Positions 9,326-19,569 of a DNA stretch of 64,000 bases are shown here, piece by piece. Position numbers and translations under genes: made by a program. Positions within the stretch are counted from its first letter, which is position 1. Each line of letters starts with the position of its first letter. The stretch is from Branchiostoma lanceolatum (Eukaryota > Chordata > Leptocardii > Amphioxiformes > Branchiostomatidae): assembly GCF_035083965.1 (NCBI RefSeq), contig NC_089724.1, positions 2,666,001 to 2,730,000 on the forward strand, written 5' to 3'. The notes under the pieces were generated by a model that was not told the origin of the DNA, made no database searches, and was given only the letters and a program-made list of their open reading frames with translations.

Positions 9326-12180
9326 ATGTGTGTGTGCGAGTGTATATGAGCGAGTGCGTGTGTGTGCGTCACGGTGTGGGAGGCTGACACTGCGACGGGT
9401 TTTCCTTTCGTTGTGAAGAAAACGAGCCCAGTTCAGTAGAAATTAAGTTTTTTTCAGGTAAATGAGTGAATAAATCGATATGCGACTAATCAAATAACAT
9501 ATCGAGGTTATATTCGTGAGATCAAACGACCTTTCAGGCAGTCGTATCAAAACATGAAAAAAGAATGTTTGGATCAAACGTCTGCCATTCACAAGGGAAT
9601 GAAAATTGTTTTTCAGCAAAAATCAAGCAAGCGTAGAAAGACCGAGTGTGGCAGCCAGTTATCTATATCAAACATAGCAGATTTCGTCCTCCAGAAAGTT
9701 TAATAAGAGTGATTTTTTACCAGTTTAACCTGTCAGCCTGTCTACTTAGCTGCTATATAATAATAGCTTTATTGCAAAACAATTGTACATGGTACAAACT
9801 ATGGAATCCACTGGTACATAGATGAAGTTCTATTAGGCTAATCAATCTATCTAATAACAATATGGTGTAGTATTATGGGATGACAATGGGATTTTACAAT
9901 CATTGGAGGGGTTTCTAATGTCTAGATATTCTTTAATATATTTTCCAATCTATACCATGAGTTTCACCGCAACCGGGAGCGATCTAGTTAAGCTAAGGCC
10001 GTAAACCACCCCCGAGCGGGCTAATCTGTCTGGGCGGGCGGGCACCACACCCAGCGCCGTAGAGATACCGGGGAGCTCCCGATGGTATGCTAGACAGCCT
10101 GTGGTGACAACCTTTTCCTGTCACTCTACTATATCCAAATGACTACGGACACACACCAGCACAAACAAACACACACCGAAAACAATTCATCCGTTTACAC
10201 GTTACAACTTTTATTTACTTTCTTTGTGATACTGGTTCTTCCATTGTTTGTGTAAACTGGGCCCCGTTGAAAATCAATTAGGTCGAATGGCGCAACCCAG
10301 TTGACTTTGTCTGAATTTCAAATGATTAGATAGATGTAATTATGCACTTTTACAGGCAGGCGCAGTAGCGCCAAGGCCGACGAGGACAAAGCCGAAGACC
10401 ATGGACGAATGACTTTCCTTGCCCGGATCCAACAGGCGGTGAAGCGTTCCCGTGTTCTTCTCGTGGCCACCGCTGCCCTCATCACTGCCGTCGTGGTCAC
10501 CTTGGTCTTCGTCGCGATTTTTAGCACTTCCCGACCACAAGCATTTCAGACACAGGTTAGTTCATCGTCATCATCATCTCATTGTGTGGTTGTCTGGCGC
10601 AACGGCAGAGTGTTCTGCTCTGAACCAAGTGGTCCCGAGTTCGAACCCTAGCATATGTCATCGATGTTAGATTTGTCACGTATAGATATGTATATATACA
10701 GTACATGTACATGTATTCGAATCTGCTTTTGACATCGAGTATCTTGAAAGTTATTGTACTTAAGCAAAGAAATGCTACTTACTACTTAAAGTAAACGTAT
10801 CATGTAAAGTCATGTGTAGATCATACTTAAGGCAAAATGAAATTAAGCAAAACCACAACCACATATTCAACAAGAGCCAACGTTTCGGGGACTGTCTCTG
10901 TCATCTTCATCATGGCAAGACTGGCTGGTTTCACTGGTTTCCCTGTGCACTGAAGCTAGGTGTTACTGCTAACAATTAATACGTTTGGGACTTCATTTAC
11001 AGAGCAGTGAGAAGGACCAGTTAAACACGGTTTCAACGCCCTCCAGTCTCTCTCCTCCAACAACTCTTCAGACTTCCTCTAACGGAATTAAGACGGTTAG
11101 AAACGCCGTTCTGTTTCTATCTAGCACACCATGATTCACATGAGTAAGGCCACAGCAAATAAACTGTATGAATGCCATCCCCTGCAGACTCCAAATCCAA
11201 TGCGAGAGTGCAAAAGAAAAAAAAAGTATGCCAAGATTTTCAAGATAGAGACCATCAACACTGTAACAAGAACTGCAGGGACAAAACTTTGTTTTGCAGC
11301 CAACAAGTCTTTCATTCTTGTATTCAAGAAGTGCAGAAAGTGATGCTAGACGTGCTTGAGACTCCCGTGCTTAGTGTACGGGAAACCTTGTCCGCTTTTT
11401 CTTTTCGTCCGTGCTCACTACAGTTGAAGTCTGCAGAGGATTTCGTACATAAAATTTACTTGCTGTAGCCTTAGTTAGTATCAATACTACAAGTGCACTA
11501 ACGGCTATCTCGATCACGACATGCATGGTCTTCATTCAGTTTTGGTATTTTCTTGTGGATATGGCACATCGCCGAAGGGGGGCGATGTTTCTGTACGATA
11601 TACTCGCTGTTGCCTGATTTAAAAGTTGTATTTTTTCATGTAAGAAAGATCGTTTTCGCAAAGATAAAAGAGAGCATAAAGATCACTTAGGCCCCTGTCG
11701 ATCTCATTGGACCCGTGGCACGTTGGCGGCCTCACTGCGTTCTAAATTGGATTTGTGTTACCTTGACATTATAATGGGAATATCATGCAAAACGTTCAAC
11801 AAAACACACACATCTTAAAAAGATCCGTTTTTGATCGATGAAATATGTTGAGGGCTCTGTGACATCGTCAGGCCGCAGTGAGGTCACCATCGTGCCGCGG
11901 GTCCAGCGAGATAGGGGCTTTTGTGTCGCGCAATGTCACCAATGTTTTTTTCTTCTTTTCTATTCTCTGCAAAGGGTACGCTTGGGACTGAGAGTGACAT
12001 GACAAGCCGCCAGGAAACAATCCCTACACGTGGGTCTTACATATCGTTTGAGGCATCCTTTGTTATTTACCGGCTTTTCTTTACGGTACCCGTACAGTTA
12101 GCCTTCGGGCATGGATTTGAACCTAAGAATGACACATACACACGGGCACAAAATTAACGTGCGCGCGCACACACAAACAA

Positions 12181-12263
<83 letters not shown>

Positions 12264-15200
12264 CTTCAGTAAACAGTCTACGTTGGAAATAAGAGTACTG
12301 GTCTCTTCAAAAGCGCTCATGTTTGTTTCCTTTGGACTCCAGACTCCTTCAGCTCCTCCACCGTTGCCATGGAAACGGTGACGTCGGCCCCGCCCCTGCT
12401 GGCTGGCTACAGGACTACAGGGGTCCACACCATCCGTCCTCCGGGCGTGGAACGGCCAATCCAGGTTCTTAGAGCAGCCTCCAGTTTAATTTGGGAATTT
12501 CCTTCCTTCCTTCCTTCCTTCCTTCCTTCCTTCCTTCCTTCCTTCCTTCCTCCCTCCCTCCCTCCCTCCCTCCCTCCCTCCCTCCCTCCCTCCCTCCCTC
12601 CCTCCCTCCCTCCCTCCCTCCCTCCCTCCCTCCCTCCCTCCCTTCCTTCCTTCCTTCCTTCCTTCCTTTATGCCTTATTCTTTCCTTCCTTCGTTCATTT
12701 ATCTATTCATTCATTCATCCAGGTTCTTGAAGCAGCCTCGAGTTTAATTTGGGAATTTTAGTTTAATTTGGGACTACCTCCCTTGTTTCATGTAGTCTTA
12801 AATCCAAATGGTTTAATATCACAGTTATCATTGTTGCCCTCTGCTAGTTTTATGCAGGTAATGTAAAATGTATGCAATTCAGTCTGCGGCAGTGATGCAC
12901 TTTCAATAGTTTATCATAATAAACTTCCTTCCTTCCCTCCTTCTTTCTATCCTTTCTTCCTTCCTTCCTTCCTTCCTTCCTTCCTTCCTTCCTTCCTTCC
13001 TTCCTTCCTTCCTTCCTTCCTTCCTTCCTTCCTTCCTTCCTTCCTTCCTTCCTTCCTTCCATCCATCCTTCCTTCCTGCATTCCTTCCTTTATTCCTTTC
13101 TTCCTTATTCCTTCCTTCGTTCATTTATCTGTTCATTCATTCATTCATTCAGGTTCCCTGCGAAACGGACACCTCGGGTAGTGGCTGGACAGTAATTCAG
13201 CGCAGGTTTTTATTTATTTTCTTTTTTTATTCATTTACATCTAGGCCATGTTGATTTGATTATATGGATAATATCCCATGGGCAGCCCAAAACTGATGCG
13301 AGCATGCGAAAAAAATTGAATTCTTAATGGTTAGGAAGGTTAACGTTGAAAAATGACCAAACACTAATAATAAACTATATTTCTGTTCTGTCATATTTTT
13401 GATTTCGCTCATTAGTATCCATTTTCTGGTGTGTTTTGTTTTGTGTTGCATTTATTTGCTTATTCTGCAGCTTCTTTGTCGCAAATCCTCTCTTTTTGCA
13501 AATGGACGAAAAGTGATGCTCGCGTGGATGCCATCCATATGATTAAGTCAGTGTACATATGGCACTGCACTCTAGTTGGTAACTTATGTTAACAGCAACA
13601 TAGATGAACAAAATTAACCTAATGATTAAAAATATAATAACAATGATTAATAACGTCATGGAAACGCCCAAGAAGTCGCCCTAGAGGAAGATGGGAAGAC
13701 CAGATCTTCGACACGCTCCAAGGGCTGGGGGTCACCAGAACCGACTGGATAGTCTACACCGAGCAAACCTTGATTTATTCTAAGATTCATTTGGGAACGA
13801 ATAACCATTATACGAATGTTAACAAAAAGATAACCTAGCCCTCTACATAATGGAACGGTCGAACGGGTGTGTTATGACGTCATAACACATGGGCAATGGA
13901 GGCTTCTGATTGGTCGATGCCATCTGGCCATGTGATAATGATTGATAACATTTATTAGTCAATAGGGATTGATGTGAATTCTGAAACAAGTTTTAACTTT
14001 TAAATTTCCAACACAAAAATTGGACTTACCCCAATTTTCGACTGCACAACACCAGTCTTTGTCAATATGTGAGCAATCCACCGCTGAGATGACGTCACGT
14101 TATGCAAACGCCACACGTGACTCGGTGAGCAGTTGATCTTGAGTTGTAGAAAGTCTGTGGCGCCCCCCGTCTCTATTGAGAGATGGTTGTAAGACCCTGA
14201 TGTAAATGGCTTCCTTAATTCCTCTTGCAAGAAAGTCCGGTATTATTTGTTTATTAGCTTAGCTGTTTTGGACACACAGCCAACTAACCTGAGGCTTTTA
14301 CAAAGGGCTAGCCCTGCTGACAAGGACAAGGCAGTACAAATGCATAACGAGCTACAACAATATTCTAAATACATGAACATATTAAAAACTATCCTACATA
14401 ATAATTCAAAATATTAATAACGTCTATAATGGTGTCTACATCGGGAGGTCAGGATCAGTACGTCACAAACTACGTGTACATTGTGTGTATATATATATAA
14501 ATGGTTTTCTTCAGGAATTGACATACAGAAATTAAAACAGCATTGCAGGCGATGTTACCTTCTTTCAAGTAAACCGGCTGAATTACGCAGATTTAAGATT
14601 AAAAGTACAAAAGACCACACTCAAACAATCGGAAAATATATACAAAAGACAAAATGTACAACCAACAGTAGCATATATAACAGATTACACCTTACAAATT
14701 GGTGTTCAGTAGTTGAACACCAATTTGTCAGGTGTAATCTGTTATATATGCTACTGTTGGTTGTACCGGCTTTCATGTAACTCCTGTTTCTGCGCAGGTT
14801 TGACGGGAGTGTGAGTTTTGAGCGGCCATGGCGCGACTGCAGGGACGGGTTTGATGTAACTCCTGTTCCTGCCCAGGTTTGACGGGAGCGTGAGTTTTGA
14901 GCGGCCATGGCGCGACTACAGGGACGGGTTTGATGTAACTCCTGTTCCTGCCCAGGTTTGACGGGAGCGTGAGTTTTGAGCGGCCATGGCGCGACTACAG
15001 GGACGGGTTTGATGTAACTCCTGTTCCTGCCCAGGTTTGACGGGAGCGTGAGTTTTGAGCGGCCATGGCGCGACTACAGGGACGGGTTTGATGTAACTCC
15101 TGTTCCTGCCCAGGTTTGACGGGAGCGTGAGTTTTGAGCGGCCATGGCGCGACTACAGGGACGGGTTTGATGTAACTCCTGTTTCTGCCCAGGTTTGACG

Positions 15201-16552
15201 GGAGCGTGAGTTTTGAGCGGCCATGGCGCGACTACAGGGACGGGTTTGGTGACCCACAGGGCGAATTCTGGCTGGGGTTAGAGGTCATCCATCAGCTGGT
15301 AAGCCGAGTGGCTACAATTATATTTATGCTATCTAGGACCCCGTTCACGCACAAAAAAGTGAACCGGATCAAACATTGAGTCCGATAGAAATGATCCGAT
15401 CGCGATTGATTTTTGCAGTGTGAACGCTCCCAATCAGATTGGGTCTGGTCCAAGCGCCACTTACTGACCAGTCTAACGGATCCGAACCTTTTAAATAGCC
15501 TAGTGGTATTTAAGTGAGTTACTTGAAGCACGCTATTACAATGGGAGGATTGGACCGGCCCTTGGACTGACCCTACAAACAGTTTGGTTTATGCAAACTA
15601 TCCTTTTGTACTGTATCATTATGTACAGTAAATTGTATTCTAATGTATATTGTAATGATTCTTTACTCCATTTATTGTAGGTTCACAAGTTGTATGTCCG
15701 TCTGTACTTTTGTGGGTCAGCTGTTACCAGCGAGAGCTGCCCAGGCTGACCCAGTGTAACAACTTGTTATCATTGTCAATAGATACCAACTGCGTTGATT
15801 TATAATCAGCATATTAATCGAAGCAATAGTAGGGCCCGAAAATTGGATTTTGAAAGTCAGCTTATTTAGTCATTTCTATGCATGATTAGTTCAAACAGAA
15901 CTATGCCCGTGTATAGCGACATCCATGATGCAAAAATATGATGACGGTGTGATGTGAGAACTCACTGAAAATCGTCTCGTTTTTTTTTGTTTTTTTTGTT
16001 AAAACAGTTTTAGCAGAAACCTCCTTGGTTTTAGTAAATGTCCCTACCATATAGATTTCAGCATTTTTTTTATTTCCATTTTTTGGGCCCTAATATTGCT
16101 TTGGTTGCCTTTAAAATATATGCGATCTTCTATCACAGGTGAGCCGGGAGACTCACGACCTGCGGATCGAGCTGGGCGACTGGGAGGGGAAGGAGGCGCA
16201 TGCGCAGTACAGCCGGTTCAACGTCAGCGACGAGGCGGATGGATATCGGCTCGACTTCGGTGATTACACCGGGACCGCGGGAGACGGTCTGGCCGCTTAT
16301 GAGAAATATTCTGCCGCGGGGTCGGAAACGCAGCTGGACTATCACAAGGGCCGCGCGTTCAAGGTTTCGAAAGAAAGACAGGGCTGGTGGTACGGGGATT
16401 TCACATTGTCCAACCTGAACGGACCTTACATCAACTCATCGGTTAGTGCAGATGTACACTCTACTATTTACTGGATGCCTTGGTCGAGATGCTCCTTGAA
16501 GACCACCTGCATGATGGTACGACCAGCGACATTCGTATCTGGACGGGGGTAG
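7781..16552 (+). CDS. Type II transmembrane protein with fibrinogen C-terminal domain
   Basis: Exons read from sequence: 7781-8108, 8477-9031, 10356-10555, 11003-11095, about 12343-12464, 13153-13205, 15193-15298, 16139-16552. All junction phases agree except 11095 to 12343, where an exon is missed or a boundary is wrong. The predicted cytoplasmic part (about 330 residues) carries DNPKY (NPxY), NYTDL (YxxL) and DPYVPM (YxxM), plus about eight copies of a SEGDPENHT-type repeat. Exon 3 holds one hydrophobic segment (about 23 residues, [10 protein letters not shown] onward) preceded by KRSR, which suggests an N-in orientation. A Ser/Thr/Pro stalk follows. The ectodomain is a fibrinogen-related domain: [25 protein letters not shown] and a terminal SLKTT-x2-MVRP. 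Known of the family: ligand recognition by ficolin/FREP-type lectins. The usual NC...WWY-x2-C cysteine pair is absent. Role as a signalling receptor is inference. Confidence 0.75.
8590..8915 (+). repeat. Degenerate coding repeat, SEGDPENHT type
   Basis: About eight units of 12-18 residues around [13 protein letters not shown] inside exon 2 of the fibrinogen-domain gene. Acidic, Asn/His/Thr-rich and probably disordered; it carries several tyrosines. Confidence 0.7.
9145..9372. repeat. TG microsatellite in intron 2 of the fibrinogen-domain gene
   Basis: Interrupted (TG)n of about 220 bp, one of the longest simple repeats in the window. The Cys/Val open frames across it are artefacts. Confidence 0.9.
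9373..10355. other. Rest of intron 2, with a fragment related to the hAT MITE at 18709
   Basis: About 9990-10105 (GGCCGTAAAC, GAGCGGGCTAA, CTGTCTGGGCGGG, GCCGTAGAGATA in order) matches the interior of the MITE at 18709-18973 but lacks the terminal repeats. Otherwise nothing recognisable. Confidence 0.5.
10580..10655 (+). mobile_element. tRNA-derived SINE fragment (family B)
   Basis: TGGCGCAACGGCAGAGTGTT (A-box-like) and GAGTTCGAACCCT (B box). The same head is at 40185 and 61858 on this strand and in reverse at about 27480, 36785, 49375 and 57495. Confidence 0.6.
11096..12260. other. Intron 4 of the fibrinogen-domain gene, with a MITE
   Basis: Holds the MITE at 11691-11918 and the CA tract at about 12160-12260. 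A short exon needed to correct the phase between 11095 and 12343 may be hidden here; I could not place it. Confidence 0.4.
11691..11918. mobile_element. MITE family with GCCCCT...GGACCCG ends, copy 2
   Basis: About 40-bp inverted repeats (GGACCCGTGGCACG and CTCACTGCG matched by GTCCAGCGAGATAGGGGC and CGCAGTGAG). Internal sequence such as GGATTTGTGTTACC is the reverse of the copy at 4640-4840. Confidence 0.65.
12160..12262. repeat. CA microsatellite
   Basis: Nearly pure (CA)n of about 100 bp. Confidence 0.9.
12500..12670. repeat. CCTT/CCTC tetranucleotide tract
   Basis: (CCTT)n switching to (CCTC)n and back, bracketed by two copies of CCAGGTTCTT-x-AAGCAGCCT-type sequence at about 12461 and 12719. 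The first copy overlaps the donor of a fibrinogen-domain exon (12464), so this is another exon-edge duplication. Confidence 0.85.
12925..13150. repeat. CCTT tetranucleotide tract abutting an acceptor
   Basis: (CCTT)n ending in (ATTC)n that runs directly into the AG of the acceptor at 13151-13152. The microsatellite therefore serves as the polypyrimidine tract of the next exon. Confidence 0.85.
13247..13559. mobile_element. MITE with TTGATTTGATTATATGGAT ends, copy 1
   Basis: The left end and the right end (CCATCCATATGATTAAGTCA) are inverted repeats. A second copy is at 31027-31394, just upstream of big defensin 1. Confidence 0.6.
13652..13800 (+). mobile_element. Possible LINE C-terminal fragment
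   Basis: A frame reading [14 protein letters not shown] then [11 protein letters not shown] resembles the basic-plus-Trp C-terminus after the reverse transcriptase of RTE-like elements. Too short for a family call. Confidence 0.3.
14656..14766. repeat. 111-bp near-perfect palindrome
   Basis: Two 53-base arms pair with one mismatch around a 5-base loop (GTAGT at 14709-14713). It lies in the intron just upstream of the 79-bp acceptor array. Probably a foldback element; no clear target duplication. Confidence 0.85.
14770..15245 (+). repeat. 79-bp array repeating a 3' splice site plus 5' exon part (6 copies)
   Basis: Exon starts at 14798, 14877, 14956, 15035, 15114 and 15193, exactly 79 bp apart. 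Each unit has CTCCTGTTCCTGCCCAG (acceptor) and about 55 bases of exon encoding [18 protein letters not shown]. Only the last unit runs into the complete exon (15193-15298). As 79 is not a multiple of three, read-through from an earlier acceptor shifts frame and meets TGA at the next unit start. The first unit encodes RDCRD where the others have RDYRD. Confidence 0.9.
15299..15815. other. Last intron of the fibrinogen-domain gene, left part
   Basis: No gene. A GATCCGATCG / CCAATCAGATTGG-rich stretch at 15370-15450 may be a repeat; otherwise plain. Confidence 0.35.
15815..16110. mobile_element. MITE with AGGGCCC ends, second copy
   Basis: Same family as 5393-5756: AAGCAATAGTAGGGCCCG at the left and TGGGCCCTAATATTGCTTT at the right, with matching internal order. 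It ends about 30 bp before the terminal exon acceptor (16137-16138). Confidence 0.65.
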
Positions 16553-16754
16553 GGCTTCTTTTTGTCTGAACAAACTCTCTCAGTGCAAGGCCGTAGCATC
16601 TAAGCACTGACTAATTCTAACTGTACCAGCATCTCTTCACCCTAGATCAGAAACATCAATGCTCGAGACAAGCATCACTTCACTGACCCATTAGGAGAAG
16701 CAGGGCTTACGAAGGCTTGTGCCTTAACCTCCTTGCCCATTCACACCGCAAGCT

Positions 16755-16910
16755 CGAGAGAACCATTCCTAATCTCTGAACGGCCCGTACATCAACTCAT
16801 CACTCCCTGCACATGTTAGCTCTATTCACTGGAGATCTAGGTCGAGATAATCCCTGAAGTGCATCTGTATGATGGTGCGACCAGCCACAGTCCTACCTCT
16901 GTAACATATT
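16755..16910 (+). pseudogene. Decayed copy of the fibrinogen-domain terminal exon end
   Basis: CTGAACGGCCCGTACATCAA, CTATTCACTGGAGATC, CATCTGTATGATGGT and GACCAGCCAC follow the order of 16420-16540 with frameshifts and substitutions. A downstream tandem duplicate no longer able to encode the domain. Confidence 0.65.
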
Positions 16911-17084
16911 GTGGGTTCAAAACCCTCCAGAACTCAAAATAACCCTGGGAATCAGTCCAATAGGAGGTCAGGATTCTCTGTCACCATGGAAACCAGTCAT
17001 TAAAGCCTCCGACACCATGGTAACAGACAGTTCTCATTCTGACAGTAGTAGGTCGATGTTAGTTCAAGCTTTCTATAGCAAGAC

Positions 17085-17280
17085 AGTATGGGGACTTCAC
17101 GTTATCCAATCTGAACGTCCCGTACATCAATTCATTAGTCCCTGCAAATGTAAGCTCTATTCATTGGAGATCTTGGTCGGGATTTTCCCTGAAGTCTACC
17201 TGTATGATGGCACGACCAGCGACATTCGTATGTGGACAGGAGTAGGGCTTTTTTTTTTAACGAACTCGCTCAGGGCAAGG
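17085..17280 (+). pseudogene. Second decayed copy of the terminal exon end
   Basis: Matches the end of the terminal exon: GGGACTTCACGTTATCCAAT, CCCGTACATCAATTC, CTGTATGATGG, GACCAGCGACATTCGTATG, GTAGGGCTT. It is about 330 bp from the first decayed copy, so the end of the gene has been tandemly duplicated twice. Confidence 0.65.
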
Positions 17281-17519
17281 CCGTAGGGGGGCACTCATCT
17301 AAGCACTGAACTAATTGTCACTGTAGCAGCATCTCTTTACCCTAGGTCAGAAACATCGATGAATGAGACATGACTTCAATGACTCATTAGGAGAAGCAGG
17401 GGTTACGAAGGCTTGTGCCCGTACCAAGAAGGCTAAAATAAGATCTCATTTTAACACCTCGCTAGCTCGAGAGAACCATTCCTAATCCCAGAACTACCAA
17501 TAGGAGCTGTGGATTTTTT

Positions 17520-17640
17520 ATCACTATGAAAAACGGTCCAATGGGAGGTCAGGATTCTTTATCACTGTGAAAATCAGACCAATAGGAGCTCAGGATTCTT
17601 TATCACTGTGAAAATCAGACCAATAGGAGCTCCTAGGAGG
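17520..17640. repeat. Short tandem repeat (about 45 bp, 3 copies)
   Basis: Units of CAATAGGAGCTCAGGATTC...TTTATCACTGTGAAAA arranged head to tail. Confidence 0.6.
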
Positions 17641-17689
17641 TAGGCCTCAGACACTTCAGTATTTTTATCTGTATATAGCCGGTATAACC

Positions 17690-18305
17690 GAACTTTAGCG
17701 CAATACATCAGCTTCTGTATCTGTAGTATCTATAAAGCTGGTAGAAACGCCTTCGGTGTAACACACCAGTCACCAGCTTCTGTATCTTTATATAGCCGGT
17801 ATAAACGCCCTTTGGTGTAACACACCAGCTTCTATATCTGTATCTGAATAGCCAGTATAAACGCCCTTTGGTGTAACACACCAGCTTCTATATCTGTATC
17901 TGAATAGCCGGGTATAAACGCCCTTTGGTGTAACACACCAGCTTCTATATCTGTATCTGAATAGCCGGTATAAACGCCCTTTGGTGTAACACACCAGCTT
18001 CTATATCTGTATCTGAATAGCCGGGTATAAACGCCCTTTGGTGTAACACACCAGCATCTATATCTGTATCTGAATAGCCGGGTATAAACGCCCTTTGGTG
18101 TAACACACCAGCATCTATATCTGTATCTGAATAGCCGGGTATAAACGCCCTTTGGTGTAACACACCAGCTTCTATATCTGTATCTGAATAGCCGGGTATA
18201 AACGCCCTTTGGTGTAACATACCAGCTTCTATATCTGTATCTGAATAGCCGGTATAAACGCCCTTTGGTGTAACACACCAGCTTCTGTATCTGTATCTGG
18301 CCAAC
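17690..18305. repeat. 57/58-bp tandem array, about 10 copies
   Basis: Unit contains TATAAACGCCCTTTGGTGTA, ACACACCAGC and TCTATATCTGTATCTGAAT. Units alternate 57 and 58 bp (GCCGG or GCCGGG). Open in antisense, but no codon or product evidence; a minisatellite. Confidence 0.9.
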
Positions 18306-18708
18306 CACTAGGATTCAGTATCTGTAACGTGTAAGTTACCGGCCTGTTAAACGGAACATACCAGCTTCAGTATCTGTACCTTCTGTGATTCTGTATCTGT
18401 ATCGTCGTATTTCATTGATGGACATTAAGACCTTGAGGGCTTAAGTCTGTTAACACAAGTCTGTTGTCAGAATTAAAAGCGGAAATAGAAACAAAGTATA
18501 CGTACAGCACACTGTTTCCTTAGTAGCTTTACTGCACAAATACATTTTACAACATTATCGTTATACCCAATGATAATTCCATTGGATAACTTATTACATG
18601 TGATTCCAGTTTTAACTTCTGCATGAAGTAACAGTTCATTATTCCTAGACTTAGCTTCAGTGTAGTTGCCACCAACTTGGTAAGTGATGTTAATCTACCA
18701 CACTAGTG

Positions 18709-18973
18709 TAGCCTGGTCCCAGTCTCTAGGGTCGGCTTAGTGGTGTTTTACCGGGCCAGTCAGTTTCTGATGGCCTTTCTACCTCTGGCTGCCACCCTAC
18801 TTCCGCTATACCCTACTTCCGCTGCCATCCTACTTTGCCGCCCTAGGTGGCGAGCTAATTAATCCAAGGCCGTAAACAACATCCCGAGCGGGCTAAGCTG
18901 TCTGGGCGGGTGGGGGTCACTCACAGTGCCGTAGAGATATCGGGGAGCCACCGAGGGTATGGATTCCAGGCTA
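18709..18973. mobile_element. hAT-type MITE with 8-bp target duplication CACTAGTG
   Basis: 265-bp element with TAGCCTGG...CCAGGCTA ends, flanked on both sides by CACTAGTG (18701-18708 and 18974-18981). The interior includes the GAGCGGGCTAAGCTGTCTGG segment also found at about 9990. Confidence 0.8.
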
Positions 18974-18981
18974 CACTAGTG

Positions 18982-19569
18982 TCGCTTTGTGCACTTCTTG
19001 AAATACAGGAATAAAACACTTTTTGGCTGTGATACCATGTTTTGTTGTTTCAATTCTTGTTACAACATTTCTGGTCTCTAGTTTGAAAAATTAGGCCCAT
19101 CTAGGCTCTTGGATTAGATTTGGAACCTGCAAAGATGTCATCCATAAAACTTACTTGCAGTGGTCTTTATCAAAAGAACAACACTTCAGCACCTAATATA
19201 AAAGTTATCCAAGCAGCTGGATGTATACATTAAGTTTACTGATGTTTCAGACAGAATCCGCTGTCTTTTGTCAGAGACTGATCAAACTTATCCAGTTGCT
19301 TGAGTAACTTTCGCTTTGAGTATCTCATTATCTGGATGTCAATGTTTCAAAAGAACAACAAATGAAATTGGTGTGGCATTATCATCAGAGTTTGTCTGCA
19401 CAGCAAGTTTACACTGTAGGTACCGGTATCTATTTGTACCCATCTTGGGGTTTTTTCTTGCCTTTGCATTAGATTTGGAGCCAGAAGAGGTCCGGATGTA
19501 ATCCATGAAGTTTACTTTCTGTGGCCTAAATCAAAAGAGCAACAAAAAATTGAATGGGTGGCATTATCA
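18982..19569. other. Downstream flank of zinc-finger gene 2
   Basis: No gene. Contains a hammerhead-like hairpin (19241-19274) and two copies of an AAATTGGTGTGGCATTATCA / GAATGGGTGGCATTATCA segment near 19362 and 19550. Confidence 0.4.
19241..19274 (-). ncRNA. Hammerhead-like hairpin, copy on the minus strand
   Basis: On the minus strand CTGACAA, a six-pair stem AGACAG/CTGTCT, then GAAACATC. The G of the CTGANGA box is mutated, so ribozyme activity would not be expected, but the stem is intact. TATCCAGTTG follows on the plus strand, as in the other copies. Confidence 0.4.

Noticed and set aside
9143-9416. Cys/Val- and His/Thr-rich frames
   Set aside because: Translation of the TG microsatellite.
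12369-13124. Pro/Ser/Leu- and Lys/Glu/Gly-rich frames
   Set aside because: Translations of CCTT/CCTC tracts; only 12369-12464 overlaps a real exon.
17690-18308. Antisense frames of the 57-bp array, and resemblance to a CRISPR array
   Set aside because: Units are contiguous with no unique spacers and the genome is animal; frames simply follow the repeat.
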